From JAKVCB01 sp965243695 (lineage in GTDB: Bacteria; Planctomycetota; Planctomycetia; Pirellulales; Lacipirellulaceae): a stretch of DNA of 64,000 nt. Positions 27,304-36,520 of the stretch are shown here, piece by piece. The position numbers and the translations under genes were made by a program. Numbering within the stretch: position 1 is the first letter of the stretch; the number at the start of each line of letters is the position of its first letter. Location: NCBI GenBank assembly GCA_965243695.1, contig CBDEWC010000025.1:62001-126000 (forward strand). Reading direction: 5' to 3'. Under the pieces are notes generated by a model, which saw only the letters and a program-made list of their open reading frames with translations, made no database searches and was not told the origin of the DNA.

Positions 27304-27511
27304 GCTGAAATCCTGTGGTTGAAAGTTAGTTGGCTGTTGGGACGGTGTGTCCTGGGCATCAAGGTCTGGATAGACCATTTATAAAAAATCTGCACCAGAG
27401 TTCCAAATGGTATACAAATGATTTTCACCTCGCATGGGGATTCCCTGATCCCTTGGCGAGCGGTTAGAATCGTAGTTCACTCGTACCATTTTTTCATTTT
27501 AGTGAAACCAT

Positions 27512-27922
27512 ATGACATCTTCTATCGGTAATACCACCGAACTTCGAGGTGAGCGTAGCCTGCAACTAGCACTCGCTGCGGCCGGGGCGGCTGCGGATAA
27601 CCGGGGCCAGGATATCACGGTGCTTGATATGCGCCCATTGACACCCGTGTTTGACTATTTTGTACTGGTCAGCGGTAGTAGCCGTCGGCAGCTTCACGCG
27701 ATCAGTGAGGAAATTGATCACGCGCTGGAAGATGATTTGGGTGACCAGCGCATGGGGATTGAGGGCTACAATGAAAGCCGCTGGATCTTGCTTGATTACG
27801 GGTCGGTGGTGATTCATCTTTTTGACGCCGAAACACGGAAATTCTACGCGTTAGAAGACCTTTGGGGCACGGCCCAACGGGTTCCCTTGCCGGGGCAAGA
27901 AGCAGAGCAGGGTGATTCGTGA
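27512..27922 (+). CDS. rsfS: Ribosome silencing factor
   Basis: 136 residues. RsfS binds L14 of the large ribosomal subunit and blocks subunit joining under nutrient stress. The family pattern is clear: ITVLDMRPLTPVFDYFVLVSG, then GIEGYNESRWILLDYGSVVIHLF and YALEDLWG. It overlaps the argS GTG start as GTGA (4 bases), so the two are co-translated. Confidence 0.95.
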   Translation: MTSSIGNTTELRGERSLQLALAAAGAAADNRGQDITVLDMRPLTPVFDYFVLVSGSSRRQLHAISEEIDHALEDDLGDQRMGIEGYNESRWILLDYGSVVIHLFDAETRKFYALEDLWGTAQRVPLPGQEAEQGDS

Positions 27923-29904
27923 ATGTGCTAACGCTTCTCCGTGATCGCTTTGGCGACGCATTAGCGGAGTTGGTTGAGGAGTCAACCGATCTCTCCAGCC
28001 TGGTTGAAATGGTGCTGCCAAGCCAGGACGCACGATTTGGCGACTACCAAGCTAACTGTGCAATGCCACTCGGCAAGCAACTTGGGAAGCCACCACGCGA
28101 AGTGGCAGCGCTGCTTGTCAGGCAACTCGACGTGGATGATATCTGTGAACCGCCCGAAATTGCCGGACCAGGTTTTATTAATCTCCGTCTTCGTGAGAGT
28201 TGGCTTGTGGAGCAGTTGGTTGCCGCATCGGCAGATGTCACTCGTTTGTCAATTGCCAAAACGGACAGCCCCCGCACGATCATTCTGGACTATTCCTCAC
28301 CCAATGTTGCCAAGCCGATGCATGTGGGCCACATTCGCTCGACCGTCATTGGCGATGCGCTCTATCGTTCCCTTCGTTTTCTTGGGCACTGTGTCATTAG
28401 CGACAATCACATTGGTGACTGGGGCACCCAGTTTGGGATGATCATTTATGGCTACAAGAACTTCCTTGACGTGGAGGCTCTTCGCGAGAGTCCCGTTGGC
28501 GAGTTAAGTCGGCTCTATAAACTTGTGAACAATTTGGTTGAATATCAGGGGGCGGTTCGTGAAAAAATACCTGCCGCGAGAGCCGAGATTGCAACGGCTG
28601 AAGAACGCCAGGCCAATTTGGAAGCCGTGGAACAACCTGCGGATAAGAAAGCAGCCCGCCAACTAAACAAGCAGTTAAAACTGGCAACGCGGGCGTTGAC
28701 CCAACGCAAGGAGACGCTAGCGGAATTAAGCAAAAAGGCGGTCGATTTTGAGTCTGACCCAACTTGTGTGGACTTTGCGAAAGCGCATCCTGAAATTGGG
28801 AAAGCTGTACTGGCAGAAACAGCCCAACTGCACGCGGGCAACCCGAGCAGCCTCTCGTTGTGGAGGGATATTTTGCCACCATGCCTGGAAGAGATTGATG
28901 CGACTTATCAACAACTGGGCGTCACATTCAACCACATGCTGGGCGAAAGTTTTTATCATGATCGACTGCAAGGGGTGGTAGACGATTTGCGTCGGGCAGA
29001 AATTTGCAAAGAAAGCGATGGCGCGCAATGTGTGTTCTTGGAGGGTCAATCTGCACCACTGATTGTGCAGAAACAAGATGGCGCGTTTCTCTATGCAACA
29101 ACCGATTTGGCGACACTGCAATATCGTGTGGAAAGATGGAATCCAGATACCGTTTTGTACGTCGTCGATCACCGTCAGTCCCAGCATTTTGAGCAGTTGT
29201 TTGCAACTTCCAGGCAATGGGGCTACGACCAGATTGAATTGAAGCACGTTCAATTTGGGACGGTGCTTGGGGAAGATGGTAAGCCGTACAAAACTCGAAG
29301 TGGTACGGCAATCGGATTAACAGGCTTGTTAGAAGAAGCTGTCGAGAGAGCCTTAGAAGTCGTGAGTCAAAATGATGATCAGCGTCCCGAACGGCTCTTG
29401 GAAGAAGAGGACCGCAAAGAGGTGGCTGCACGCATTGGCATCGGCGCGGTTAAATATGCTGACTTGTCGCACAATCGCACAAGTGATTATGTCTTCAGCT
29501 TCGACAAGATGCTTGCTATGAACGGTAATACAGCGGCCTATATGCAATATAGCTATGCCCGCGTACGAAGCATTTTTGAAAAAGGAGAAGTTGACATCAA
29601 TCAGCTGCGCAAGTCAGGAGGCACAATTTTGCTGGGAACTCCGTCAGAACGTGCGCTTGGTATGGCCTTGCTTCAATTTTCCGAAGCAGTCGATCGCGTG
29701 GTCTCTGATTACAGGCCGAATCACTTAACCACGTATCTGTTTGAACTGGCGAGCTGTTATTCGGAGTTTTTTGAGAATTGCCCCGTGTTGAAAGCGGAAA
29801 ACGATTTGTTGCGAGTGAGTCGGTTGCTACTCTGTGATTTGACCGCACGTACCATCAAGATGGGGTTGACCTTGCTTGGAATCGACATCGTCGAGCGAAT
29901 GTAG
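27919..29904 (+). CDS. argS: Arginyl-tRNA synthetase
   Basis: 661 residues, GTG start. Class I synthetase charging tRNA-Arg. The HIGH-type motif appears as KPMHVGHIRST. The KMSKS-equivalent region reads GKPYKTRSGTAIGL, as expected in ArgRS, where the motif is degenerate. An N-terminal ArgS domain (about 1-95) and a C-terminal DALR anticodon-binding domain (from about residue 530, MQYSYARVRSI...) are present. There is an insertion of about 60 residues with strong coiled-coil character (about residues 215-275, rich in A, E, K, Q and R) in the catalytic domain, longer than in E. coli ArgRS as I recall it. It overlaps rsfS by 4 bases. Confidence 0.95.
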   Translation: MNVLTLLRDRFGDALAELVEESTDLSSLVEMVLPSQDARFGDYQANCAMPLGKQLGKPPREVAALLVRQLDVDDICEPPEIAGPGFINLRLRESWLVEQLVAASADVTRLSIAKTDSPRTIILDYSSPNVAKPMHVGHIRSTVIGDALYRSLRFLGHCVISDNHIGDWGTQFGMIIYGYKNFLDVEALRESPVGELSRLYKLVNNLVEYQGAVREKIPAARAEIATAEERQANLEAVEQPADKKAARQLNKQLKLATRALTQRKETLAELSKKAVDFESDPTCVDFAKAHPEIGKAVLAETAQLHAGNPSSLSLWRDILPPCLEEIDATYQQLGVTFNHMLGESFYHDRLQGVVDDLRRAEICKESDGAQCVFLEGQSAPLIVQKQDGAFLYATTDLATLQYRVERWNPDTVLYVVDHRQSQHFEQLFATSRQWGYDQIELKHVQFGTVLGEDGKPYKTRSGTAIGLTGLLEEAVERALEVVSQNDDQRPERLLEEEDRKEVAARIGIGAVKYADLSHNRTSDYVFSFDKMLAMNGNTAAYMQYSYARVRSIFEKGEVDINQLRKSGGTILLGTPSERALGMALLQFSEAVDRVVSDYRPNHLTTYLFELASCYSEFFENCPVLKAENDLLRVSRLLLCDLTARTIKMGLTLLGIDIVERM

Positions 29905-29984
29905 CGGGTGTGACAAAGATTAGCACGGAGCAGAGTTTTCGATCTGGAATGTGAGCCACCAAAAGATGTCCCGATCTGGCTTGC

Positions 29985-31061
29985 CTAGGCCAGATGCTCG
30001 TCCCTGCTCTGCTCTTTTTTGAAGGGTGTCTCCGGCTCGCCGGGAATCACATCCTCGTAGTGGCCGAACACCATTCGGCCAGCGCTGGTTTGTAGTACGC
30101 TCGTGACGTTGGCATGGACGTTCTCACCGATGTGATCGCGGCCTCCCTCGATGACAACCATGGTTCCATCTTCAAGGTAACCAACACCCTGCCCCATTTC
30201 TTCTCCCGGTTTGACGATTCTGACTACTAAATTTTCTCCTGGCAGAAAGACAGGTTTCAAGGAGTTGGCGATATCGTTGAGATTAATGACTCCAACATTG
30301 TGCAGCTTAGCCACTTTGTTGAGGTTGTAGTCGTTGGTAACTACCTTTCCTTCCAGATGCTGGGCCAGCAATACCAGTTTTTGGTCAACCGGCTGTCCAG
30401 TGAACTCAGGTAGATCGCGATCGAAGATCTGTAAGTCGACATTGGTATCGCTGCGGAGCTTGTTGAGAATGTCGAGTCCTCGCCTCCCCCGGTTGCGGCG
30501 GAGTTTGTCGCTACTATCAGCAATCCCTTGTAATTCGGCAATCACGAATTGAGGCATGATCAATTGATTGTCAATGACACGAGTTTGCAAGATGTCGGCG
30601 ATGCGGCCATCAATCACAACACTTGTGTCGAGTATGTAAGGCTTCAGACCTTTAACCTCTTTGGCAAATTCGACGTATGGAATGATGAAGCGAAAGTCGT
30701 CTTTGGTTTGCAGGAGAACGCTAATGCAGCTGTAGCAAACTATTGTACCCAGCGCAAGCTGAGTCCAATTTGCGATCCAGGGATCGACTTGGGAAAGGAC
30801 GGGAGAAAGGCCAAGTTTCAAAACGTAGGCCAGAAAAAGGCCGATAATCAGGCCAAAATAAAGGGCCGTGATGGTATCTAGCCGCTTGCGTTGAATTATG
30901 GTGTCGGTTAGCAGAACACCAAACGCGATGAACAGGACGCCCAAAAAACCGAACCAAGGTAGAAATGCCTGTTCACCGGTAAGAAGTTCTGATTGTGAAA
31001 GTTGAAAACCTAACGCAATGGCAACCATCAAGAAAACACAGCGTAAAATGATTAGTGCCAT
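29985..31061 (-). CDS. PIN/TRAM-domain membrane protein (YacL-like)
   Basis: 358 residues. The N-terminus has four membrane helices (about residues 1-115), followed by a PIN nuclease-fold domain (KPYILDTSVVIDGRIADIL, with acidic residues of the metal site and KLVLLAQHLEGKVVTNDYNL) and a C-terminal TRAM domain (about residues 285-345, GENLVVRIVKPGEEMGQGVGY). This matches the YacL family of integral-membrane PIN/TRAM proteins with a predicted but unproven RNase function. Single gene. Confidence 0.92.
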   Translation of the reverse strand: MALIILRCVFLMVAIALGFQLSQSELLTGEQAFLPWFGFLGVLFIAFGVLLTDTIIQRKRLDTITALYFGLIIGLFLAYVLKLGLSPVLSQVDPWIANWTQLALGTIVCYSCISVLLQTKDDFRFIIPYVEFAKEVKGLKPYILDTSVVIDGRIADILQTRVIDNQLIMPQFVIAELQGIADSSDKLRRNRGRRGLDILNKLRSDTNVDLQIFDRDLPEFTGQPVDQKLVLLAQHLEGKVVTNDYNLNKVAKLHNVGVINLNDIANSLKPVFLPGENLVVRIVKPGEEMGQGVGYLEDGTMVVIEGGRDHIGENVHANVTSVLQTSAGRMVFGHYEDVIPGEPETPFKKEQSRDEHLA

Positions 31062-31358
31062 AAATGGCTCCCGTCTTTGAGCGGCCGCATGTTGAATGGA
31101 TGAGTTAGATACGGATCGTTCGAATCACAAAACGAATCCGATCTGGTTGGTTTTTTGGGGAGCCGAGGACGACTATCCCATATGCAGCACCATGTGGGTT
31201 GTACGGAGCCCATTTTAACATCTGACGGGTAGCCTTCTAGTGCATCTGCGAATGAATATTTGTCAGTTGTCACCCCTGGGAATGTTTTAGGTGGGGGTTG
31301 ATATGGCCGCTGCAACCGGTCAACGGAGCTTTGCACCCACCGGACATCTTGCCCTGAA
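31062..31358. other. Gap between dgt and the PIN/TRAM gene
   Basis: About 297 bases with no supported gene. It should hold the promoter of the PIN/TRAM gene. Confidence 0.35.
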
Positions 31359-32492
31359 TCAAACCTCAGGCGTGGCCTGCATTTCCCAGACCATACGGTC
31401 GGTCAGGCTTGCCAGGTAGTCGGCTGCGGTTCGAGCTGGGCTGGCCTTTTTGAGCAGGCTCTCAAATTCCGCTGGCAGCCCTGTGGGATCCTCGCGATAG
31501 CGGAAGAACAGGTCGCGGAGAGCCTGTTGAGATATTTCCCGCTTGGAGAGAATGTCTGGATGACGGTAGACATGCTCGAACAGAAAAGCCCCCAGGTCTG
31601 CCTTTTGCACTGCTAAATCGGTAGATGGCGCAACAAGCGTTCCGGCTGATCGTACATCGCCAACGCTTTTGATCTGCTCTGATTGGATCCGTGCCCTGGT
31701 CGCTGCAACCAAGTCACTGACTTGACACTCGATGAGCTGATGGATGGTGGCACGCCGGAATGTTTCCTTTGTTAACGCGCCAAAATTATTCTTGACAGAT
31801 TGCGCAGCCGCTTTCCATAAGGGAACTTTTGCTAGATCTTCCGCTTCAAGCAAGCCGATCTGTAGCGCATCGTCGGCATCGTGAGCGTTGTAGGTGATGC
31901 TGTCAGCGGCATCGACAACCTGCACTTCCAACAGCTGGGAGTTGGCTGGTGAGGCGGATCTCTTTGCGCGACTTGCCTGCCCTTCTCGAACTTCGTGCGT
32001 AAGATTCAACCCGGGAAACAATGGGTAACGTATTTCCAAAAGTTCCATAATCCGGATTGCGTGTGCATTGTGGTTGAAGCCTCCTTCATCCACGAGGCAT
32101 TCGTTCAGCACTTGCTCGCCCGCGTGGCCAAACGGTGGATGTCCGATGTCGTGAGCAAGTGCCAACGCCTCGACTAAATCTTCGTTGAGCCGCAATGCAC
32201 GGGCCAGCGTACGGGCGATAGAGGCAACTTCCAAGGTGTGTGTCAATCGCGTGCGATGATAGTCTCCCATTTCGCCAGTAAAGACTTGCGTCTTGTAGGC
32301 TAACCGTCGATAAGCCGAGCTGTGAATGATCCGGTCGCGGTCCCGTTGGTAAGGTCCTCGGTAGGGATGTTCTGGCTCGGTGTGTTTTCGCCCCAATGAG
32401 TCGGCACTCCGCATGGCATAGGTTGCCAGGAGGTGGTGCTCACGGTCCACTTCAGACAGGCCAACAGGGGGAGTCATTAGGGTTTCAATCAT
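31359..32492 (-). CDS. dgt: dGTPase-like deoxynucleoside triphosphate triphosphohydrolase (HD domain)
   Basis: 377 residues from ATG 32492 (MIETLMTPPVG). This start is chosen because it overlaps the HIT gene stop as ATGA. It hydrolyses dNTPs to nucleoside plus triphosphate. The HD metal site is visible: RLTHTLEVASIA, ALAHDIGHPPFGHAGE and a distal Asp in VVDAADSITYNAHDADDA. The N-terminal RDRIIHSSAYRRLAYKTQVF is the family signature. It is downstream of, and coupled to, a HIT-family hydrolase. Confidence 0.93.
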   Translation of the reverse strand: MIETLMTPPVGLSEVDREHHLLATYAMRSADSLGRKHTEPEHPYRGPYQRDRDRIIHSSAYRRLAYKTQVFTGEMGDYHRTRLTHTLEVASIARTLARALRLNEDLVEALALAHDIGHPPFGHAGEQVLNECLVDEGGFNHNAHAIRIMELLEIRYPLFPGLNLTHEVREGQASRAKRSASPANSQLLEVQVVDAADSITYNAHDADDALQIGLLEAEDLAKVPLWKAAAQSVKNNFGALTKETFRRATIHQLIECQVSDLVAATRARIQSEQIKSVGDVRSAGTLVAPSTDLAVQKADLGAFLFEHVYRHPDILSKREISQQALRDLFFRYREDPTGLPAEFESLLKKASPARTAADYLASLTDRMVWEMQATPEV

Positions 32493-33058
32493 GAATTGCC
32501 AACATCCTGAGTCAACCTTGCTGTCAGAAGTTCCCACAGCGAGTCGATCGCCTGAGGAATGACGGAGGTACTTCCTGTAACAGGCATAAAGTTATGGTCA
32601 CCCTGCCAGCGAGGAACCAGGTGCCAGTGCAAGTGTCCTGGTACACCGGCTCCTGCCACACGCCCGAGATTCAGACCGATGTTAAAACCTTCGGCCTGGA
32701 TGCACGCTTGCAACAGATTTGTCAGCTGCCCCAGTTTGTTCATGGTTTCCAGATGTTCGTGGGCAGTCAGTTCGTCCAACGCCCCAATGTGGCGGTACGG
32801 TGCCAGGAGTATGTGTCCGTTATTGTAAGGGAATCGATTCAGAATGACGAAAATGTGATTGCCCCGCCAGACAACCAGGTTTTGACGATCGGACTTCTTA
32901 GGATCGACATAGTTTGCAGCTGCTCGGCAAAGGAAACAGGTGTGTTCTGCCCCAGGGTGCCACCCGGAAGGTTCGAGACGATCGCCAGGTGGGTCGCCTG
33001 GAACTTTGCCTGCGACGTAGTCGTAACGCCATGGTGCCCAAAGTCGCTGTTGATCCAC
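32489..33058 (-). CDS. HIT-family nucleotide hydrolase/phosphorylase
   Basis: 189 residues, GTG start overlapping the previous stop by one base (TAGTG). The HIT motif GHLHWHLVPRW supplies the three histidines, and NRFPYNNGHILLAPYRH is a family segment. Two Cys pair-like residues (TCFLCRAA) near residue 40 and a WAPWRYDYV start place it close to the group of Ap4A phosphorylase-like HIT proteins. It acts on dinucleoside polyphosphates or related nucleotides. It is in one unit with dgt downstream and a small exported protein upstream. Confidence 0.92.
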   Translation of the reverse strand: MDQQRLWAPWRYDYVAGKVPGDPPGDRLEPSGWHPGAEHTCFLCRAAANYVDPKKSDRQNLVVWRGNHIFVILNRFPYNNGHILLAPYRHIGALDELTAHEHLETMNKLGQLTNLLQACIQAEGFNIGLNLGRVAGAGVPGHLHWHLVPRWQGDHNFMPVTGSTSVIPQAIDSLWELLTARLTQDVGNS

Positions 33059-33672
33059 TACCGTTTATCCCATTGGAGACTGTCGAGCATTTCGTAAAAC
33101 GCCTTGGCACTTTGGTCAACGGTTGGTTGTGGGCCGTAAAACTTGACGAAAAAGAGCCCTGCCCCTGGGGTTTTGATGACAGCGCCAAGCATGCGATACC
33201 GTGGGCGGTCTGTGGCGGGAGCAAACGGGCCACGACGATCATGAAATGTCCCCTTGAGATCAATCACGTGAACGTCAAGCCCAGCAATGGAAAGCTGGCT
33301 GGTCTTTGCAGCCTCTTTTGCAGGTGTGTCCGGTGGTGGAGTAAATTGACCTTTCCATCTTTTCAGGTTGGCTGCAATGCTGCCACCTGCACTTGTGATG
33401 GTCATTCTCCCAGGTTGTGTTTTCCCTTTGGGTGCTGGAATGGAGAACTCGTGATCAATGATTCGACTACGAGGCTTTCCCTTTTTCCAACGAGCCGGCA
33501 CCTGAAGTCGCAATTGTTCACTGGCAAGGTTCACCGTTTGCGTTGAAGGTGTGGGAGCTTGTGAGTCTGCTGCCTGCCCGAGGCCATGAATAACAGCCAA
33601 GACCAGGAGACCGGCGAACACGAATGTTTTATCCAAACCGAGTGACGTGATTGCTTTTTCAGGGCGCTTCAT
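33058..33672 (-). CDS. Small exported protein of unknown function
   Basis: 204 residues with a signal-like hydrophobic N-terminus (KTFVFAGLLVLAVIHGLGQA, about 15-34). The remainder has beta-rich patterns (LQVPARWKKGKPRSR, MTITSAGGSI, GLFFVKFYGPQPTVDQSAKAF) with no domain I recognise. The end of the protein (FFVKFYGPQPTVDQSAKAFYEMLDSLQW) resembles the tail of periplasmic proteins that average over a small folded domain. Its stop overlaps the HIT start codon by one base. It precedes HIT and dgt in the same operon. Confidence 0.7.
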   Translation of the reverse strand: MKRPEKAITSLGLDKTFVFAGLLVLAVIHGLGQAADSQAPTPSTQTVNLASEQLRLQVPARWKKGKPRSRIIDHEFSIPAPKGKTQPGRMTITSAGGSIAANLKRWKGQFTPPPDTPAKEAAKTSQLSIAGLDVHVIDLKGTFHDRRGPFAPATDRPRYRMLGAVIKTPGAGLFFVKFYGPQPTVDQSAKAFYEMLDSLQWDKR

Positions 33673-33702
33673 TCAAGTGTTCTCCGCGGGACCAATTTCC
33701 CC

Positions 33703-34557
33703 TCAAGTCAGGAGCCAGTTGTGAATGGGATGGCCATCGAGTAAAGGTGGGGCATAGGCTTGAGCGAGTGGATTGCGGTTTATGACCCACACCAGGATGC
33801 CCAATAGGACCACAACCAGCAGCAACAATCCAAGGGCGGGCAACATCTGGACACGAAGGGTGTGTTGGCGGGTCTTTTTCTGTTTCGTTCCCAGGCTCTC
33901 CATGGGCAAAGGATCCGGGTTTTCGCCGGGAGCCAGCTTAACAGAAGCAAGTTCATGATCAATGCCAATGGCGACCGGTGGAACGGGTGTTGCCACAGGT
34001 AGCGACAACGGCTCTGGTAACGATGAACTCACATCACCTGCACGCTGCCATTTGGGCCAGCCTTCACGCCAGAGATAGGTATCCGCGACGATCCTTTTTT
34101 CGTGGATCCAGCGAGTGAGTGTTGTTTCATCGGCGGGCCCAAATTGTCCGCCAGCGGGTGGACGTACGAACCACACAGTTGATACTGAGGATGTTTGCTG
34201 GGCCTTCGGTGGCTTGGTTGGCGCATTCGGTATGCTGGGGGCTGAGAGATTGGCGGAACAAGCCGTGTCCAATGGTGGAGCGGCACCTTTGAGGAGATTG
34301 CCTGAAGGCCGGCTGGTTGTCTCGCGCGTGTTGCCCGTGCGATTCAAATTGGTGGGTTCTGCCACCGCTTCGGTAACGGATGCTGGTGTTGCCTTGTTGT
34401 CTTCAGAGGCAGTTTTGACACGGCTGGAGTTTTCTGTGGTGCTAGTTTGAGGGATCCACATGCTGACCCCGCATTCGGGGCAGATTCCTCGGTGTCCGGC
34501 CAGATGTGCCTTGACGTTGAGCCGATGGCCATTCGGACAAAGAAAACGGATTCCCAT
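33703..34557 (-). CDS. Zinc-ribbon/GYF-domain single-helix membrane protein
   Basis: 284 residues. An N-terminal zinc ribbon (FLCPNGHRLNVKAHLAGHRG...CPEC, about 5-33) is followed by a linker rich in Thr, Ser and Pro. A GYF_2-like domain comes next (about residues 145-195: VWFVRPPAGGQFGPADETTL...WREGWPKWQ), then one C-terminal membrane helix (about 245-265, ALGLLLLVVVLLGILVWVI). GYF_2 domains are thought to bind proline-rich peptides; proline-rich proteins are abundant here. The function is unknown. It is separate from the operon downstream. Confidence 0.78.
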   Translation of the reverse strand: MGIRFLCPNGHRLNVKAHLAGHRGICPECGVSMWIPQTSTTENSSRVKTASEDNKATPASVTEAVAEPTNLNRTGNTRETTSRPSGNLLKGAAPPLDTACSANLSAPSIPNAPTKPPKAQQTSSVSTVWFVRPPAGGQFGPADETTLTRWIHEKRIVADTYLWREGWPKWQRAGDVSSSLPEPLSLPVATPVPPVAIGIDHELASVKLAPGENPDPLPMESLGTKQKKTRQHTLRVQMLPALGLLLLVVVLLGILVWVINRNPLAQAYAPPLLDGHPIHNWLLT

Positions 34558-35011
34558 AAGGTGTACTTTCCGGCCGGAATTTTTGCAGTCGAAATGGCCG
34601 ATAACGGATGGTTATCTTGGCCTCCCTCAACCTGCTTATCCGTTATGCTGCCCTTCGGAAGTCGGATTTGCTCAGAAAACGAAGGTTTGCATATTTGGTG
34701 GCTGCTATCAGCAAACATTATAGATGTTTCTAGCCACCGGCAACCAAGATGACTTCCTCCGCGTATTGGGCAGGCCCAGGGGCCAAGTCGCGCCGATTGC
34801 ACTAATTTCGCTGGTAAAACTTGCTCAAATCTCTCGGAATGGCCAGTTGAAAACTGGCACAAGCCTCGATATTTATCTTAGAATAGAGAGGAATAAGATG
34901 CTCCGAATTTTCCAATTGCGAGGGCCGTTGCCACAATTCTCCTTGGCGATAGCAGCTCAGGTTACCGGCTCATCAGGACACATCCAGCCACTAAAAGGAT
35001 GACCAATCACG
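34558..35011. other. Gap upstream of the ClpP-like gene
   Basis: 454 bases between divergent genes, with no supported gene. An ORF of 92 codons at 34724-35002 has no family features. No terminator or named motif was found. Confidence 0.4.
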
Positions 35012-35635
35012 ATGGAATGCGAGCAAAACAGTGACAGTCCCGTTGAAATTGCAATGGTTGGAGATTTGACCGATTGCGAGTCTGAATTGACAGATCGTCT
35101 ACTTGGTGTTGAGGTTGGTGGAGAATGCACCATCTATTTTGACTCCCCGGGTGGCAGTCCCTACTGTGCGATGTCCTTGATGACGTTGATTCGGTATCGC
35201 GAACTAAAGGCAACTGGAATTGTGACAGGGGAATGTTCTTCGGCAGCACTTTGGCCGTTTGCCGCCTGTCAGAACCGGATTGTAACTCCGTTTAGCGTTT
35301 TACTTTTTCACCCGATGCGTTGGCAGAGCGAAGAGAATGTGGGTCTCGCGGAGGCTGCCGAGTGGGCTCGCCACTTCAACGAACTAGAGCACGGTATGGA
35401 TGAGCTGTTGGCAGAACTGTTCGGTGTGTCGTGGGAGTTCATGAGCGAATGGATTAATCCGGGGCGGTATGTTTCCGGCTGTGAACTCGCACAAGCAGGA
35501 TTGGCTACCATGGTTCAGCTCAGCCCGGTCAAAGCCATGCTTTCGGGCCGTGGAGCCTCCAATGCAGTCGGGACAAACGGAAGAACCGACGAAACTGGAA
35601 ATCGCAGTTCGGCGCAGACTTCCACAGCGAACTAG
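35012..35635 (+). CDS. ClpP-like (crotonase-fold) protease homologue lacking the third catalytic residue
   Basis: 207 residues. ClpP-type features: IYFDSPGGSPYCAMSLM (oxyanion region), GECSSAALWPFAAC with the nucleophile Ser, and SVLLFHPMRW with the His. In ClpP a conserved DRD motif (Asp of the triad) follows the next helix; here the corresponding stretch is WINPGRYVSG, with no acidic residue. The fold is therefore clear, but hydrolase activity is doubtful unless another residue replaces the Asp. The C-terminal 30 residues are low complexity. ATG with AGGATGA upstream. Nearby genes give no clue to a partner. Confidence 0.8.
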   Translation: MECEQNSDSPVEIAMVGDLTDCESELTDRLLGVEVGGECTIYFDSPGGSPYCAMSLMTLIRYRELKATGIVTGECSSAALWPFAACQNRIVTPFSVLLFHPMRWQSEENVGLAEAAEWARHFNELEHGMDELLAELFGVSWEFMSEWINPGRYVSGCELAQAGLATMVQLSPVKAMLSGRGASNAVGTNGRTDETGNRSSAQTSTAN

Positions 35636-35661
35636 CATCCCGTATAGGCTTCTTCATGCCA

Positions 35662-36429
35662 TTACGTGCTTAGCGGGATATCACTGTTGGTAAATGCGGA
35701 ACAGCAATCAACGGCAAGGTTGATGTCGTTGTGCCGAGGCAGGATGACTGCCTGCATGCGAGCCCGGCGGATGACGCCTTTTTCAAGGAACTGTCCCAGT
35801 AGTTGCCATTCTGTTGACCATGTCCCCCTCGTTTCCCGTTGGACATGTAGACTGTGAAAATCAGTCGGGTGTGTTAGTTCTAAGAGACTGAATTGTCCGC
35901 CTGGGAGCCGGTAGAGAATTCCTCCCAGCATGCATGGCTCACCATTTCCGACAACCTCAAGCCCCCCGTCGGCAAGTGTTTCTGCACGGGGCGAGATTAC
36001 CCCCACGGTTTTCAAATAAATCGCTTCGTTTGCTGCCAGGTTTGACCGGACCTCGATTTGTGGTTGCGATCCAAGCGTATCGGTTTCTACCGATACGATG
36101 AGCGATAAAATAGCATAGGCAGCCTTTGATGACGAAACCTCAGCCCGCCAGTAAATGGATGTCCGATAAGGTTTATCCCCAGGTCCGGTACACGAAACAA
36201 ATAGATCTTGTCCGCGTTGAAAAGTTTCGCGGAGTTCTCCAGCACCTGCAATGGGTTTCTCGTCTTCGTCCCCTAAAGCAATCTTCCAGAGTGAACCAGT
36301 GAGCGGTTTGTTGTCGAGAATCAACTGATTCAACCCGTTGCCCAGCTGCGCAACTTCAAGACAGCCCTGCAAAGAGCCAAGCGAGAGTTTACCCAGTCCG
36401 TTCTTCAGGTACCAAGGATCGTTTACCAT
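35662..36429 (-). CDS. Conserved hypothetical protein, about 255 residues
   Basis: The start at 36429 (MVNDPWYLKNGLGKL) is preferred; a longer frame to 36498 runs through a transcription terminator hairpin and would be improbable. The protein has no signal peptide or membrane helix. It has repeated beta-strand patterns (LYRLPGGQFSLLELTHP, VISPRAETLADGGLEVVGNG, TRGTWSTEWQLLGQFLEKGVIRRARMQAVILPR). I do not recognise a domain. It is preceded on the same strand by a hairpin terminator and a candidate structured RNA (36484-36614), so its expression may be controlled by attenuation. Confidence 0.7.
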   Translation of the reverse strand: MVNDPWYLKNGLGKLSLGSLQGCLEVAQLGNGLNQLILDNKPLTGSLWKIALGDEDEKPIAGAGELRETFQRGQDLFVSCTGPGDKPYRTSIYWRAEVSSSKAAYAILSLIVSVETDTLGSQPQIEVRSNLAANEAIYLKTVGVISPRAETLADGGLEVVGNGEPCMLGGILYRLPGGQFSLLELTHPTDFHSLHVQRETRGTWSTEWQLLGQFLEKGVIRRARMQAVILPRHNDINLAVDCCSAFTNSDIPLST

Positions 36430-36483
36430 CGATTCGAAGGTGGGGAATGTTAGTCGACGTATATTGGGTTTCCAGCAATAAAA

Positions 36484-36518
36484 AACCCCGCCGAACACCC
36501 AAGGGCGAGTCGGCGGGG
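36484..36518 (-). terminator. Strong rho-independent terminator (minus strand)
   Basis: On the minus strand, CCCCGCCGA (36518-36510) pairs with TCGGCGGGG (36494-36486) around a partly paired loop, and is followed by a run of six T residues (36485 downward). On the plus strand there is no T run after the hairpin, so the orientation is minus. It lies about 55 bases upstream of the hypothetical gene start at 36429, in its leader. That position is unusual for an ordinary end-of-gene terminator because no gene lies upstream on this strand. Confidence 0.85.
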
Positions 36519-36520
36519 CC

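Noticed and set aside
29974..29995. Inverted repeat ATCTGGC/GCCAGAT at the end of the PIN/TRAM gene
   Set aside because: Short stem overlapping the coding end, with no T run right after it on the minus strand; not a convincing terminator.
36430..36498. Longer start (MFGGVFYCWKPN...) of the hypothetical gene at 35662
   Set aside because: The extra codons begin at the T tract of the terminator hairpin, so this part is unlikely to be coding.
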